A stretch of DNA of 10,769 nucleotides from Dehalococcoidia bacterium (GCA_016844565.1 JAENJB010000063.1:1-10769), one strand, 5' to 3'; positions 1 to 6,640 are shown, numbered from the stretch's first letter. The notes: generated from the sequence alone by a model not told the origin. A program made the numbers and translations.

Positions 1-147
1 GGATGGGCGGTCTCCCGAGGTCTTGACTACCTGCACGGCAAACTCCACCTGCGGGTAATGGCCCTGGAGCTCGTCCACCACCAACCCTGTCTGCGCCAGA
101 GCAAGCTGGCTTCCCCGGGAACCAATGCGAACTACCATGCTCCTCAT
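1..147 (-). CDS. hemC: Porphobilinogen deaminase (hydroxymethylbilane synthase), N-terminal part
   Basis: HemC polymerises four porphobilinogen units into hydroxymethylbilane in the cytoplasm. Only the first 49 codons are present; the gene runs off the left edge. The visible protein contains the family's N-terminal signature, IGSRGSQLALAQT at about residues 8-20, followed by VKTSGDRP at about 41-48, which matches the conserved V-T-GD segment of strand 2. The ATG at 147 is taken as the start; a second in-frame ATG at 138 is possible. Neither has a well-spaced Shine-Dalgarno: the AGGAG between them is too close to the second ATG. It follows hemA on the same strand after a repeat-filled gap, so it is probably in the same tetrapyrrole operon. 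Identification is firm from the motif; the exact start is not. Confidence 0.9.
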   Translation of the reverse strand, partial: MRSMVVRIGSRGSQLALAQTGLVVDELQGHYPQVEFAVQVVKTSGDRPS

Positions 148-430
148 AATGTTGCTGTCACTGCGAGCCCTTCGCCAAATTACTCAGAGCCTGCCCTGAG
201 TTCACCGAAGGGATAAACTCAGCGCGGCTATCCGCCGTGTTCCCTCTCCCTTGACGGGAGAGGGCTAGGGAGAGGGTGTGGTCCCGGTCATGGTCCCCCT
301 CTCTCTAACTCTCCCCCTCCAGGGGGGAGAGGATCGGATTCTTCGTTCTGCTTCGCGAACTCAGAATGACAGGGAAAGCACCCCACGATGTGACATTAGT
401 AATCAGTCAAAACTAGTAAAGGGAAATGGC
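148..430. repeat. Repeat-filled gap between hemA and hemC
   Basis: No gene is seen here. It holds three repeat pieces. At 156-225 is a degenerate TGTCACTGCGAG element whose GAAGGGATAAACTC part recurs at 1776-1789; relative to that copy it carries an extra segment of about 28 bp around 177-205. At 248-336 is a copy of the 90-bp CCCTTGACGGGAGAGGG element. At about 336-373 is half of a palindromic element ending CTCAGAATGACA, related to the element at 8256-8336. Any RNA made across this gap would fold into several hairpins between hemA and hemC. Confidence 0.75.
248..336. repeat. Dispersed ~90-bp palindromic repeat, copy 1
   Basis: It runs from CCCTTGACGGGAGAGGG through CTAGGGAGAGGGTG and CTCTCTCTAACTCTCCCC to GGGGGGAGAGGATCG. 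It is nearly identical to 8365-8454, with differences mainly in a few bases of the middle and of the terminal loop. Each end forms a hairpin (for example CTCTCCCTTGACGGGAGAG and CTCCCCCTCCAGGGGGGAG). It looks like a REP or non-autonomous MITE-like intergenic element. It has no coding capacity. Confidence 0.8.
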
Positions 431-1696
431 TCAGGGAGATGGGTCCCCCTTCTCCTCCAGCTTGAAGACCTGGCGCACTATCTCCGCCCGGCGGGCAACA
501 TCGCCGTTCCCCTTGACATAGGAGATGGGGACGTGAAGCAACTTGTCCACCAGCGAACGTGTCATCGCCTCTATCGATGCCCGGTCCTCTTCTGAGAGGC
601 TATGCAGCCGGGGTAGCGTTCGAGCCAGCTTGGCCTTCCGCACCGACTCCGCCCCTTCTCGCAGGGCAACTATCGTGGGCACCACCTCCAGCGAGTCCCA
701 CCACTTCGTGAAGCGCACCACCTCGTCCTCGACGATGGCTGAGGCCTTCTCCGCTTCTCCATGCCGCCGGGCGCGGTTGGTCTCGCACAGATCTTTCAGG
801 TCATCGAGGTCGTGCAGATGAACACCGTGCACTTCGGCCACTTCGGGGTCTATGACTCGCGGCACGGCGATATCGATGAGAAGGAGAGGACGCTGAGGCC
901 GCTGCGCCAGAGCCTGCTTTACCATCGCCGGCCTGACCAGGAAATGAGGAGCATAGCTGGATGTGATGACCAGGTCGGCCTCCGCCATGCCGGCCTCGAG
1001 CTGGTCGTAGGGAATGGCCCGGCCGCCCAGCAGGTTGGCCAGCCTCTCCGCCTTATCGTGGAATCGGCTGGTGATGGCGACGTCGAAAGCTCCTGCCTTG
1101 ATCACCGCCTCGAGGGCCAGCTCGCCGGCCTCGCCGGCGCTGACTACCAGCGCCTTCCGCCCTCTCAAATCACCGAAGAGCTTTCTAGCCAGGGACACCG
1201 CCACGGACGAGAGGGAGGCTGCATCCTGACTTATGGCGGTCTCGGAACGCACCCTTCTGCCCACTCGCACCGCATCCTTGAACAGGCGTCGCAACGGCAT
1301 GGGTAGCAGCTTGAGATGCTCAGCCTGCTCCAACGCCCGCCGCACCTGTCCCAGCACCTCGAACTCGCCGATCACCATCGAGTCCAGTCCGGCGCTCACC
1401 CGGAAGAGATGCCTGACGGCCTCATCCCGGGTGTGAACATAGACATAAGGCTCGAGCTCAGCGGCAGATAGACCGCTGAGAGAAGAGAGGTATTCCCACA
1501 ATGTCCCCATCGGAGGCGCCGCCGCGCCGGCGACATAGACCTCCGTCCGGTTGCAGGTGGAGAGCAACATGCCCTGCTCTACCCGCTCCGCCAGCGCCCC
1601 CATGGCCTCCTGGAACTGCTCTTTTCCCAGCGCCAGCTTCTCCCTTATCTCAAGCGGAGCGGAGTGGTGATTCAAACCAGCAGCTAAGAGATGCAT
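431..1696 (-). CDS. hemA: Glutamyl-tRNA reductase
   Basis: HemA reduces glutamyl-tRNA(Glu) with NADPH to glutamate-1-semialdehyde, the first committed step of C5-pathway tetrapyrrole synthesis. The 421-residue protein has the usual length and domain order. The catalytic domain has GLNHHSAPLEIRE (7-19) and the nucleophilic cysteine in STCNRTE (Cys48), then SAGLDSMVIGEFEVLGQVR (101-119). The NADPH-binding Rossmann domain is about 175-300, and the C-terminal dimerisation helices carry HVPISYVK at 388-395. The nucleotide loop reads SAGEAG at 186-191, where the family normally has GAGEMG or similar. The downstream S-T-G/A-P-like segment reads SSYAP (246-250). These are mild departures in an otherwise standard enzyme. 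The start at 1696 places the GLNHHSAP motif correctly; AGG lies a few bases upstream. It stands 198 nt downstream of the CysG-like gene. Confidence 0.96.
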   Translation of the reverse strand: MHLLAAGLNHHSAPLEIREKLALGKEQFQEAMGALAERVEQGMLLSTCNRTEVYVAGAAAPPMGTLWEYLSSLSGLSAAELEPYVYVHTRDEAVRHLFRVSAGLDSMVIGEFEVLGQVRRALEQAEHLKLLPMPLRRLFKDAVRVGRRVRSETAISQDAASLSSVAVSLARKLFGDLRGRKALVVSAGEAGELALEAVIKAGAFDVAITSRFHDKAERLANLLGGRAIPYDQLEAGMAEADLVITSSYAPHFLVRPAMVKQALAQRPQRPLLLIDIAVPRVIDPEVAEVHGVHLHDLDDLKDLCETNRARRHGEAEKASAIVEDEVVRFTKWWDSLEVVPTIVALREGAESVRKAKLARTLPRLHSLSEEDRASIEAMTRSLVDKLLHVPISYVKGNGDVARRAEIVRQVFKLEEKGDPSP

Positions 1697-1894
1697 TGCC
1701 TATGCTCACTACGCCTTACTGGTGATTCTCTCGTCATTCCCGGCCCACCCCCCATGTCATTGCGACCCCTTCGCCGAAGGGATAAACTCCGCGAAGCAAT
1801 CTCCGTACCCGTATGACCCAGAGCCGTGTGAGATTGCTTCGCCCTCCGCCTGCGGCGGCCTCCTCGCAATGACAAACAGGGTATTCACTCTTCA
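1697..1894. repeat. Gap with ~120-bp TGTCATTGCGA palindromic element
   Basis: The element spans about 1755-1874. Its left arm begins TGTCATTGCGA and includes GCGAAGCAATCTC (1790-1802). The right arm, read in reverse complement, begins TGTCATTGCGAGGAGG and also includes GCGAAGCAATCTC. The ends TGTCATTGCGA and TCGCAATGACA pair as terminal inverted repeats. Related half copies lie at 156-225, 6769-6821 and 8462-8495. It sits between the CysG-like gene and hemA in their shared direction of transcription, so the transcript would carry a long imperfect hairpin there. It is most likely a MITE-like element; any effect on hemA expression is a guess. Confidence 0.75.
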
Positions 1895-2536
1895 TTAGCC
1901 CGTCTCCCCCGCCAGGGAAGCTACCAGTTCCTTCTTCACCATTTCTCGTTCCCCTTGCTTCAGACGCCGGAGCAGCATCTCCAGGTCGAGGTACTCCTGC
2001 CAGGTGTCCCCCTCCACCTTTCTTCCCCGCCGCTTGAGTTCCCCCCTGACTTCACTGAGCAGCAAAGCAAGCTCACCGTATTCCTGGCCCAGCCCATGCT
2101 CCAGCACCGTCCGCAGCTTGCGCGCCAGGGCCGGGCTTCTCCCTGCGGTTGATATGGCGACAGTCAGGTCGCCCCGCTGCACCAGAGACGGCAGAATGAA
2201 GTCGGACAACTCTGCTGAGTCCACCACATTCACCAGAATGCCCCTCTCTCCGGCTTCCGCGACCACCCGAGCGTTCACCGCAGTATCATCCGTGGCAGCG
2301 ATGACCAGACGGCTGCCCTCCAGCACCCCTGCTTCGTACTCCCTTTCGACCACCTTTACCATCCCCTGGTCAGCGAGCGAGCGCAGGCCGCTTGAGAGCG
2401 ACGGGCTGACCACTACCGGCAGGGCGCCGCAGCCCAGAAGCGTCCTGACCTTCCGCTCGGCGACGTCGCCACCGCCTACCACCACGCATCTCTCCCCCTT
2501 GACCTTCAAGAATATGGGGTAGTAAGGATTAGTCAT
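1895..2536 (-). CDS. Precorrin-2 dehydrogenase / sirohydrochlorin ferrochelatase (CysG N-terminal, Met8-like)
   Basis: This enzyme oxidises precorrin-2 to sirohydrochlorin with NAD+ and inserts iron to give siroheme, the substrate of the Ahb route. The 213-residue protein has an N-terminal Rossmann fold with VVVGGGDVAERK (18-29), AATDD (80-84), NVVDSAELSDFILPS (103-117) and LTVAISTAGRSPALARKLR (123-141). Asp106 lies at the position of the catalytic Asp of CysG/Met8 (Asp104 in Salmonella CysG), and Ser128 matches the known serine in the AIS-T-G-SP loop. There is no C-terminal uroporphyrinogen methyltransferase domain, so that activity must come from another gene. I chose the ATG at 2536, which overlaps the AhbAB stop by 8 nt and starts right at the fold. 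An in-frame ATG at 2569 would add 11 basic residues, and an AAGGAGAGG lies between the two. The name ylnF/sirC-like would also fit. Confidence 0.93.
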   Translation of the reverse strand: MTNPYYPIFLKVKGERCVVVGGGDVAERKVRTLLGCGALPVVVSPSLSSGLRSLADQGMVKVVEREYEAGVLEGSRLVIAATDDTAVNARVVAEAGERGILVNVVDSAELSDFILPSLVQRGDLTVAISTAGRSPALARKLRTVLEHGLGQEYGELALLLSEVRGELKRRGRKVEGDTWQEYLDLEMLLRRLKQGEREMVKKELVASLAGETG

Positions 2537-3533
2537 CCAGATAGCCCAGCCTCTCCTTCTTGTACTCATGTTGGGTGAAGAGTAGAAGATAATCGGCTAT
2601 CCCGGTCGCTGAGGCGATATCCCTCGCGGCGGAGCGACAGGCGTCCTCTGTCGAAGCATGAAGCATGGCGAAAAGGTTGTAGTACCACCCGCCGCCGGTC
2701 TTCCTCTCATAGCAATGGCTGACAGTGGGAAACGAGGCGACCTTCGCCCCGATGGCCTCGATCTCCCCGGCGGGCACTTTCCAGCAGGAGAGTGCGTTGG
2801 ACTTGAAACCGGCGCGGACGTGATGGACCACCGCTCCGTAGCGCCTCACCACCTTGGCCTCCTTCAACGACCTGGCCCTCTCAAGTAATCTCTCTACCGT
2901 AAGGCCGACCTGCCCGGCGGCCGCCTCAAAGGGAGTCTCATCAAGGGGAAGCTCACGATTCAGCGCGCGAATGACGGCCCTGTCCTCGGAGGAAAGATGA
3001 AAGAGGGGCGGAGCGCTCTCGGCGCTTCCATTGCCCGCTACCTCCAGGATGGGAGAGCCGCTATCAACCATATTGAAGTTGGCGGTTATCTTGAACACTC
3101 TGATCGAAGGCAGGATGACCGCGGCCTCAGCCCCCGCCCTTGCGGAGAGGATCTGAGCCTCCACCTCCGGGTCGTCTTCCGGCGGGACGGTCAGGGTAAA
3201 CCAGAGATTGAAATGGTGCTGCCGTCCGTAGTTGTGAGTCACGCCGGGGTGCTGGCTGATGATGCTGGCTGCCGCGTCCAGGCGCTCCTCGGGGAGGCGC
3301 AGGGCCACCAGGGTCGAGCGAAAGCCCAGTCGCCTCCAATCTATCACTACACCCACCCGCCGGATGAGCCCTCCCGCTTTCATCTGCTTCACCCGGTTCA
3401 GTGCCTCTCCATCCGCCATACCCAGCCTCCTCCCCATCTCTTCGAAAGGCCGGACGACGAGCGGGAACTCAACCTGCATGAGATTGAGCAGTTGACCGTC
3501 CAAGTTATCCTTCAGCAACTTCTCTCTTATCAT
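2529..3533 (-). CDS. Siroheme decarboxylase, AhbA-AhbB fusion (NirDL-like)
   Basis: AhbA and AhbB decarboxylate siroheme at two acetate side chains to 12,18-didecarboxysiroheme; they are usually two Lrp/AsnC-like subunits forming a heterodimer. Here both are in one 334-residue chain. The first half (about 8-155) has a winged helix, then RRVGVVIDWRRLGFRSTLVA (58-77) and GVTHNYGRQHHFNLWFTL (97-114), the AhbA pattern. The second half (about 178-334) has RRYGAVVHHVRAGFKSNA (230-247) and VSHCYERKTGGGWYYNLFAM (271-290), the AhbB pattern. A linker rich in Gly, Ser, Ala and Pro (about 156-177) joins them. Fused NirDL proteins are known from denitrifiers, but the AhbC and AhbD neighbours point to heme b rather than heme d1. 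The ATG at 3533 is preferred because GGTGAG stands 8 nt before it; a GTG at 3545 is also in frame. Its stop overlaps the next gene. Confidence 0.93.
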   Translation of the reverse strand: MIREKLLKDNLDGQLLNLMQVEFPLVVRPFEEMGRRLGMADGEALNRVKQMKAGGLIRRVGVVIDWRRLGFRSTLVALRLPEERLDAAASIISQHPGVTHNYGRQHHFNLWFTLTVPPEDDPEVEAQILSARAGAEAAVILPSIRVFKITANFNMVDSGSPILEVAGNGSAESAPPLFHLSSEDRAVIRALNRELPLDETPFEAAAGQVGLTVERLLERARSLKEAKVVRRYGAVVHHVRAGFKSNALSCWKVPAGEIEAIGAKVASFPTVSHCYERKTGGGWYYNLFAMLHASTEDACRSAARDIASATGIADYLLLFTQHEYKKERLGYLDD

Positions 3534-3626
3534 GATCGCTCTCACCCTATCCCTCTCCCCTCAAGTGAGAGGGCACTGCCAGCGGGATATCCTCTCCCCT
3601 GGAGTGAGAGGACCAAGGTGAGGGGG
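3534..3626. repeat. Divergent CCCTCTCCCC palindromic repeat inside the operon
   Basis: About 3541-3625 holds a diverged member of the CCCTCTCCC repeat family. One arm contains CTCACCCTATCCCTCTCCCC and a CCTCAAGTGAGAGG hairpin. The other contains CCTCTCCCCTGGAGTGAGAGG and ends in AAGGTGAGGGGG. It fills the whole gap between ahbD and ahbAB. On the minus strand the end of the repeat reads AGGGTGAGAG just before the ahbAB start, so it appears to supply that gene's ribosome-binding site. Confidence 0.7.
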
Positions 3627-4739
3627 CTACCATTCTCGGCAACCCTCATTTGCTTTCGGCCCTACCTCCACCCCTGCCTGCCTCTTTCTTGGCTCATAAA
3701 CACAGTAGGGCTCTTCTGCCAGATAATCCCCCGTGGACTCATAGGCTCGGGCGCGGCAGCCGCCGCAGACCTTCTTAAACTCGCACAGGCCGCACTTGCC
3801 TTCCAGGAGGGCCAGGTCGCGCAGTTCCTGGAACAGGGGGGAGTGCCACCAGATGTGGCTGAAACTCTGCTCGCGGATGTTGCCCGCTGGCCTGTCCAGG
3901 TAGCCACAGCCCTGTACCTGCCCCAAGTGGGATATGAAGCAGAAGCCGGTGCCCACCAGGCACCCGCGGGTGACCCTGTTCATTCCAGCGCCATGTCCTC
4001 CGTGAGATGGCGCGACCCCCATCTGGTGCATGACCCTCATGTAATGGGGCGCGCAGGTGGGCTTCATCGAAATCCGCTCCCCGAGCTCGGCCTGCTTCTC
4101 GCAGAGCCAGTGCAGCACCCTCTCATATTCCGCCGCCGGCAGCTCTTCCTTTTCCAGGTCCTTCCCCCTGCCGGTGGGCACCAGCAGGAAAGGATGAAAT
4201 GAGACCACCCCCATCTCCATGGCCAGGGACAATAGCTGCTCGAGATAGGCCACATTGCGGGTGGTAATGGTGCAATTGAGCTGCACCTCCACTCCGGCTT
4301 TGATGGCATATTCAATGCCGTTGATCGCCGACCGGAAGGCGCCCTGCATACCGCGAAAGCTGTCCTGAAGGTCCGGCGTGGGGAAATCTATGCTTATGGC
4401 CAGGCGGGAAATGGGCACTCTCTTCATCTCCCGGGCCGTCTCGGGCGTAATCGCCGTCCCGTTCGAGCCGACGACCACCCGCAACCCCTTGCCGACCGCA
4501 TGGCGGGCGATGGTGAAGAAGTCGTCACGCAGCAGCGGCTCGCCGCCGCTCAGGATGAGAATCGGCCGACCCACGGCCAGGATGTCATCCACCAGCGCCA
4601 GACACTCTTTCGTAGACAGCTCGCCGTCATAGTGGCGTCGTCCGGCTGAGGCGCGGCAGTGAGCGCAATAAAGGTTGCAGGTGCGGGTGATTTCCCAGGC
4701 GAGGAGATGGGGCGCCGGGTAGGGTGTAGCGGAAGTCAA
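3627..4739 (-). CDS. ahbD: Heme synthase AhbD (Fe-coproporphyrin III decarboxylase, radical SAM)
   Basis: AhbD oxidatively decarboxylates two propionates of Fe-coproporphyrin III to the vinyl groups of heme b, the last step of the siroheme-dependent route. The 370-residue protein has the radical SAM CX3CX2C motif at Cys21, Cys25 and Cys28, GGEP at 65-68, and a family-typical FHPFLLVPTGRGKDL (181-195). The C-terminal SPASM-like cysteine set (Cys260, 267, 278, 316, 319, 325, 328, 346) includes GKCGLCEFKKVCGGCRARAY, fitting the auxiliary 4Fe-4S cluster. The core strand reads ISIDFP (116-120 region) where ISIDG is usual. The start codon is TTG at 4739: AAGGAGG lies 4 nt upstream, no other start precedes the cysteine motif, and TTGA overlaps the stop of ahbC. 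The downstream gene is ahbAB, after a repeat. Confidence 0.93.
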   Translation of the reverse strand: MTSATPYPAPHLLAWEITRTCNLYCAHCRASAGRRHYDGELSTKECLALVDDILAVGRPILILSGGEPLLRDDFFTIARHAVGKGLRVVVGSNGTAITPETAREMKRVPISRLAISIDFPTPDLQDSFRGMQGAFRSAINGIEYAIKAGVEVQLNCTITTRNVAYLEQLLSLAMEMGVVSFHPFLLVPTGRGKDLEKEELPAAEYERVLHWLCEKQAELGERISMKPTCAPHYMRVMHQMGVAPSHGGHGAGMNRVTRGCLVGTGFCFISHLGQVQGCGYLDRPAGNIREQSFSHIWWHSPLFQELRDLALLEGKCGLCEFKKVCGGCRARAYESTGDYLAEEPYCVYEPRKRQAGVEVGPKANEGCREW

Positions 4740-5920
4740 GCTGCCTCCTTCCCACCGGCGAGCCCGATTTCCTCATCGGTCAGATAGCAGGCCGGGTCCT
4801 CAGCCCACACATCCCCCTGCATAGCCTCGGCACGGACGCGCAGATTGCCATTGCAGACAGCCAGGAAGCGGCAGTTCGGGCAACGCCCCTTGAGCAGCGC
4901 TTTGCGGTCCTTCAGTCCTCGCATAATGGGATCGCTGGTATCGAGCCAGATATCGCCGAACTTCCGCTGGCGCACATTACCAAAGGAACGGCGCCACGAG
5001 AACTGGTCGGCATGCACCTCACCCAGGTTGTCCACCGCTCCGATGCGCACCCCGGAGTTATTACCCCCGTTCGACTGCAACAGCTCCCAGACCTCAGCCG
5101 CCCTCCGGGGCTGGCTCTCCTTCAGCTTGAGATAGAGATATATGCCGTCGGCATGATTGCCCACGGTCAGGATCTCCCTTGACTCACCCCCCTGGTGAAG
5201 CTGACGGGTACGCTCCATGATGAGATCGAGAACCGCTCTGGTCTCCTCATGCGAGATATCCTCTTCGGACAGGCCCTGGCCTCGGCCCGAATAGGCCAGG
5301 TGGTAGAAACAAACCCTCGGGATGCCCTCCCTTTCCACCAGGTCGAAGATGAGCGGCACATCCCGGTAGTTGTAGCCAGTCAGGGTGAATCTGAGGGATA
5401 CTCGCTGGCCGGCCTGAAGGCAATAGCGGATGCCCCTGAGAGCTGCTTCGAAAGCGCCGGGCTGACCGCGAAACCGGTCGTTCATCTCGCCGAGACCATC
5501 AACGCTGATGCCCACCTCGGCGAAGCCGGTCCGGGCTATTCTCTGCGCCATGTCCTCTGAAATCAGGGTGCCGTTAGTGGAGAGGGCGATGCGCAGGCCC
5601 TGTTCCCGCGCGTAGGAGGCCATCTCGAAGATATCCTTTCGGAAGAGAGGCTCCCCGCCGGAGAAAAGCACCACCGGCACCCCGAACTCCGCCAGGTCGC
5701 GGAGGAAGCGCCGTCCTTCCTCCGAGGACAACTCATCTCCGTAGAGCCGACCTTCAGAATCAGAATAGCAATGGACGCAATGCAGGTTGCACCGCCGGGT
5801 GCAGTTCCAGACTACCACCGGCCGGCCATCAGGAGACGAGACCGCCCCCCCGCCGGTGCGGTAACGCAGGCCGTCGCCGGGAGAGACAGTGCCGCAGAGA
5901 AGGCGCGAGATGGAAATCAT
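4736..5920 (-). CDS. ahbC: 12,18-didecarboxysiroheme deacetylase AhbC (NirJ-like radical SAM)
   Basis: AhbC removes the acetate side chains at C2 and C7 of didecarboxysiroheme to give Fe-coproporphyrin III. The 394-residue protein opens with MISISRLLCGTVSPGDGLRY, a beginning shared by AhbC and NirJ proteins. The radical SAM motif CX3CX2C follows at Cys44, Cys48 and Cys51, with GGEP at 88-91. The C-terminal auxiliary cluster region has GRCPNCRFLAVC (Cys347, 350, 356), NLRVRAEAMQGDVW and DPACYLTDEEIG (Cys378). The segment EVHADQFSWRRSFGNVRQRK is also family-typical. NirJ of heme d1 synthesis is the close alternative, but the adjacent ahbD argues for heme b. The ATG at 5920 overlaps the regulator's stop as ATGA, with GAGG 8 nt before it; the 3' end overlaps ahbD by 4 nt. 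This indicates translational coupling of all three. Confidence 0.93.
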   Translation of the reverse strand: MISISRLLCGTVSPGDGLRYRTGGGAVSSPDGRPVVVWNCTRRCNLHCVHCYSDSEGRLYGDELSSEEGRRFLRDLAEFGVPVVLFSGGEPLFRKDIFEMASYAREQGLRIALSTNGTLISEDMAQRIARTGFAEVGISVDGLGEMNDRFRGQPGAFEAALRGIRYCLQAGQRVSLRFTLTGYNYRDVPLIFDLVEREGIPRVCFYHLAYSGRGQGLSEEDISHEETRAVLDLIMERTRQLHQGGESREILTVGNHADGIYLYLKLKESQPRRAAEVWELLQSNGGNNSGVRIGAVDNLGEVHADQFSWRRSFGNVRQRKFGDIWLDTSDPIMRGLKDRKALLKGRCPNCRFLAVCNGNLRVRAEAMQGDVWAEDPACYLTDEEIGLAGGKEAA

Positions 5921-6594
5921 CGGCGCACCCTCGCGCGCACCCGTGGCGCCGGCTGCTCCGACTGCTGGTAGACCTTCAATAGCGCCAGGAGCACCTGGTC
6001 GGTAAGGTTACTCACTTGAAGCAGGGCCTCCTGGGTACCCTTGCTGATGGTCGAGCGGTTTCTTAACAGGCGGGAAGCCGCATCGAGGAGGGGGACACGG
6101 TGAAGCACGAAGGCTTCGATGGCTTCGCTAACCGAGAGACCCAGGCTGGATAGCTGAAGTCCGTACTCCCGGCCTATAGCGGATGCTTCCGCGGCGGCCT
6201 GTTGCCGCTGTGCCGGTTCGGTGACATAGCGAATAACGATCTCCAGCAACTGGCCGCCTCTCTCTCTGAGCTGCCGCCGGCCAGCCTCCTCTAGCCGGGG
6301 ATACCATCTGGTGGAAAAGAGGTAGTCCGCCGCCACCTGGTGTTCCCGGGGCATGACCTCCTTCAGGGCCGCTGCTATGTGCTCCGGGGGTTGCCTCTCC
6401 TGCTTCCGCTTCAGCAAGTTCACGATGTCGGCCTCAGCGTAGCGACGGTGTCCGCCGGGGGTGATGAAAGCTTCCAGTTCCCCCTGGTCTGTCCAGTGAC
6501 GCAAGGTAGGTTCGCTGACGCCGAGCAACCTGCTGGCCTCCCTCATAGTGAGAAGCGATGTCCTGACCGTACCCGTGCTCATCTCTTTCGCCAC
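5917..6594 (-). CDS. MerR-type regulator with RsbRD-like C-terminal helical domain
   Basis: This is a probable transcriptional regulator, first gene of the heme operon. The 225-residue protein has a MerR/excisionase winged-helix domain at about 14-64: LLTMREASRLLGVSEPTLRHW, then the wing FITPGGHRRYAEADI (43-57). After a basic linker comes an all-helical region (about 80-212) with LGLSVSEAIEAFVLHRVPLL (151-170), which resembles the RsbR/RsbRD N-terminal globin-like fold; I recognise this by pattern only. The protein lacks the C-terminal cysteines of metal-sensing MerR proteins. His165 is the only histidine deep in that helical part. Start is a GTG at 6594, or an ATG at 6582; both have weak ribosome-binding sites. 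Its stop overlaps ahbC (ATGA), tying it to the pathway. A promoter and three 10-bp repeats lie just upstream. Autoregulation and response to a tetrapyrrole or redox signal are inference. Confidence 0.85.
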   Translation of the reverse strand: MAKEMSTGTVRTSLLTMREASRLLGVSEPTLRHWTDQGELEAFITPGGHRRYAEADIVNLLKRKQERQPPEHIAAALKEVMPREHQVAADYLFSTRWYPRLEEAGRRQLRERGGQLLEIVIRYVTEPAQRQQAAAEASAIGREYGLQLSSLGLSVSEAIEAFVLHRVPLLDAASRLLRNRSTISKGTQEALLQVSNLTDQVLLALLKVYQQSEQPAPRVRARVRR

Positions 6595-6610
6595 AGCTCT
6601 TCAACGGAGG

Positions 6611-6640
6611 AAAACTATAAAATACTATAAAAAACTATCA
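6611..6640 (-). promoter_or_regulatory. Three tandem 10-bp repeats, candidate operator
   Basis: On the plus strand the units are AAAACTATAA (6611-6620), AATACTATAA (6621-6630) and AAAACTATCA (6631-6640). They are in perfect 10-bp phase and differ from the consensus by one base or none. They start immediately after the expected transcription start of the promoter at 6649-6677 and lie in the 5' leader of the regulator gene. Repeats one helical turn apart at this place suit a repressor that binds several units side by side; the MerR-type protein encoded next is the obvious candidate. That link is inference. Confidence 0.6.

Noticed and set aside
248..336. Possible CRISPR array or tRNA in the repeat-rich gap
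   Set aside because: There are no regularly spaced direct repeats with unique spacers and no cloverleaf with a CCA end; the repeats are single palindromic elements.
761..1306. Plus-strand open frame of 181 codons within hemA
   Set aside because: It is the antisense of a clearly conserved HemA and has low-complexity, unfamiliar composition; no ribosome site or family motif.
2997..4202. Long plus-strand open frame of 401 codons across ahbAB, the intergenic repeat and ahbD
   Set aside because: It runs antisense through two conserved genes and a palindromic repeat, which GC-rich codon bias explains. No recognisable domain.
4736..5920. NirJ of heme d1 synthesis
   Set aside because: The sequence alone does not fully separate it from AhbC, but adjacent AhbD and the absence of other nir genes in the window favour heme b.
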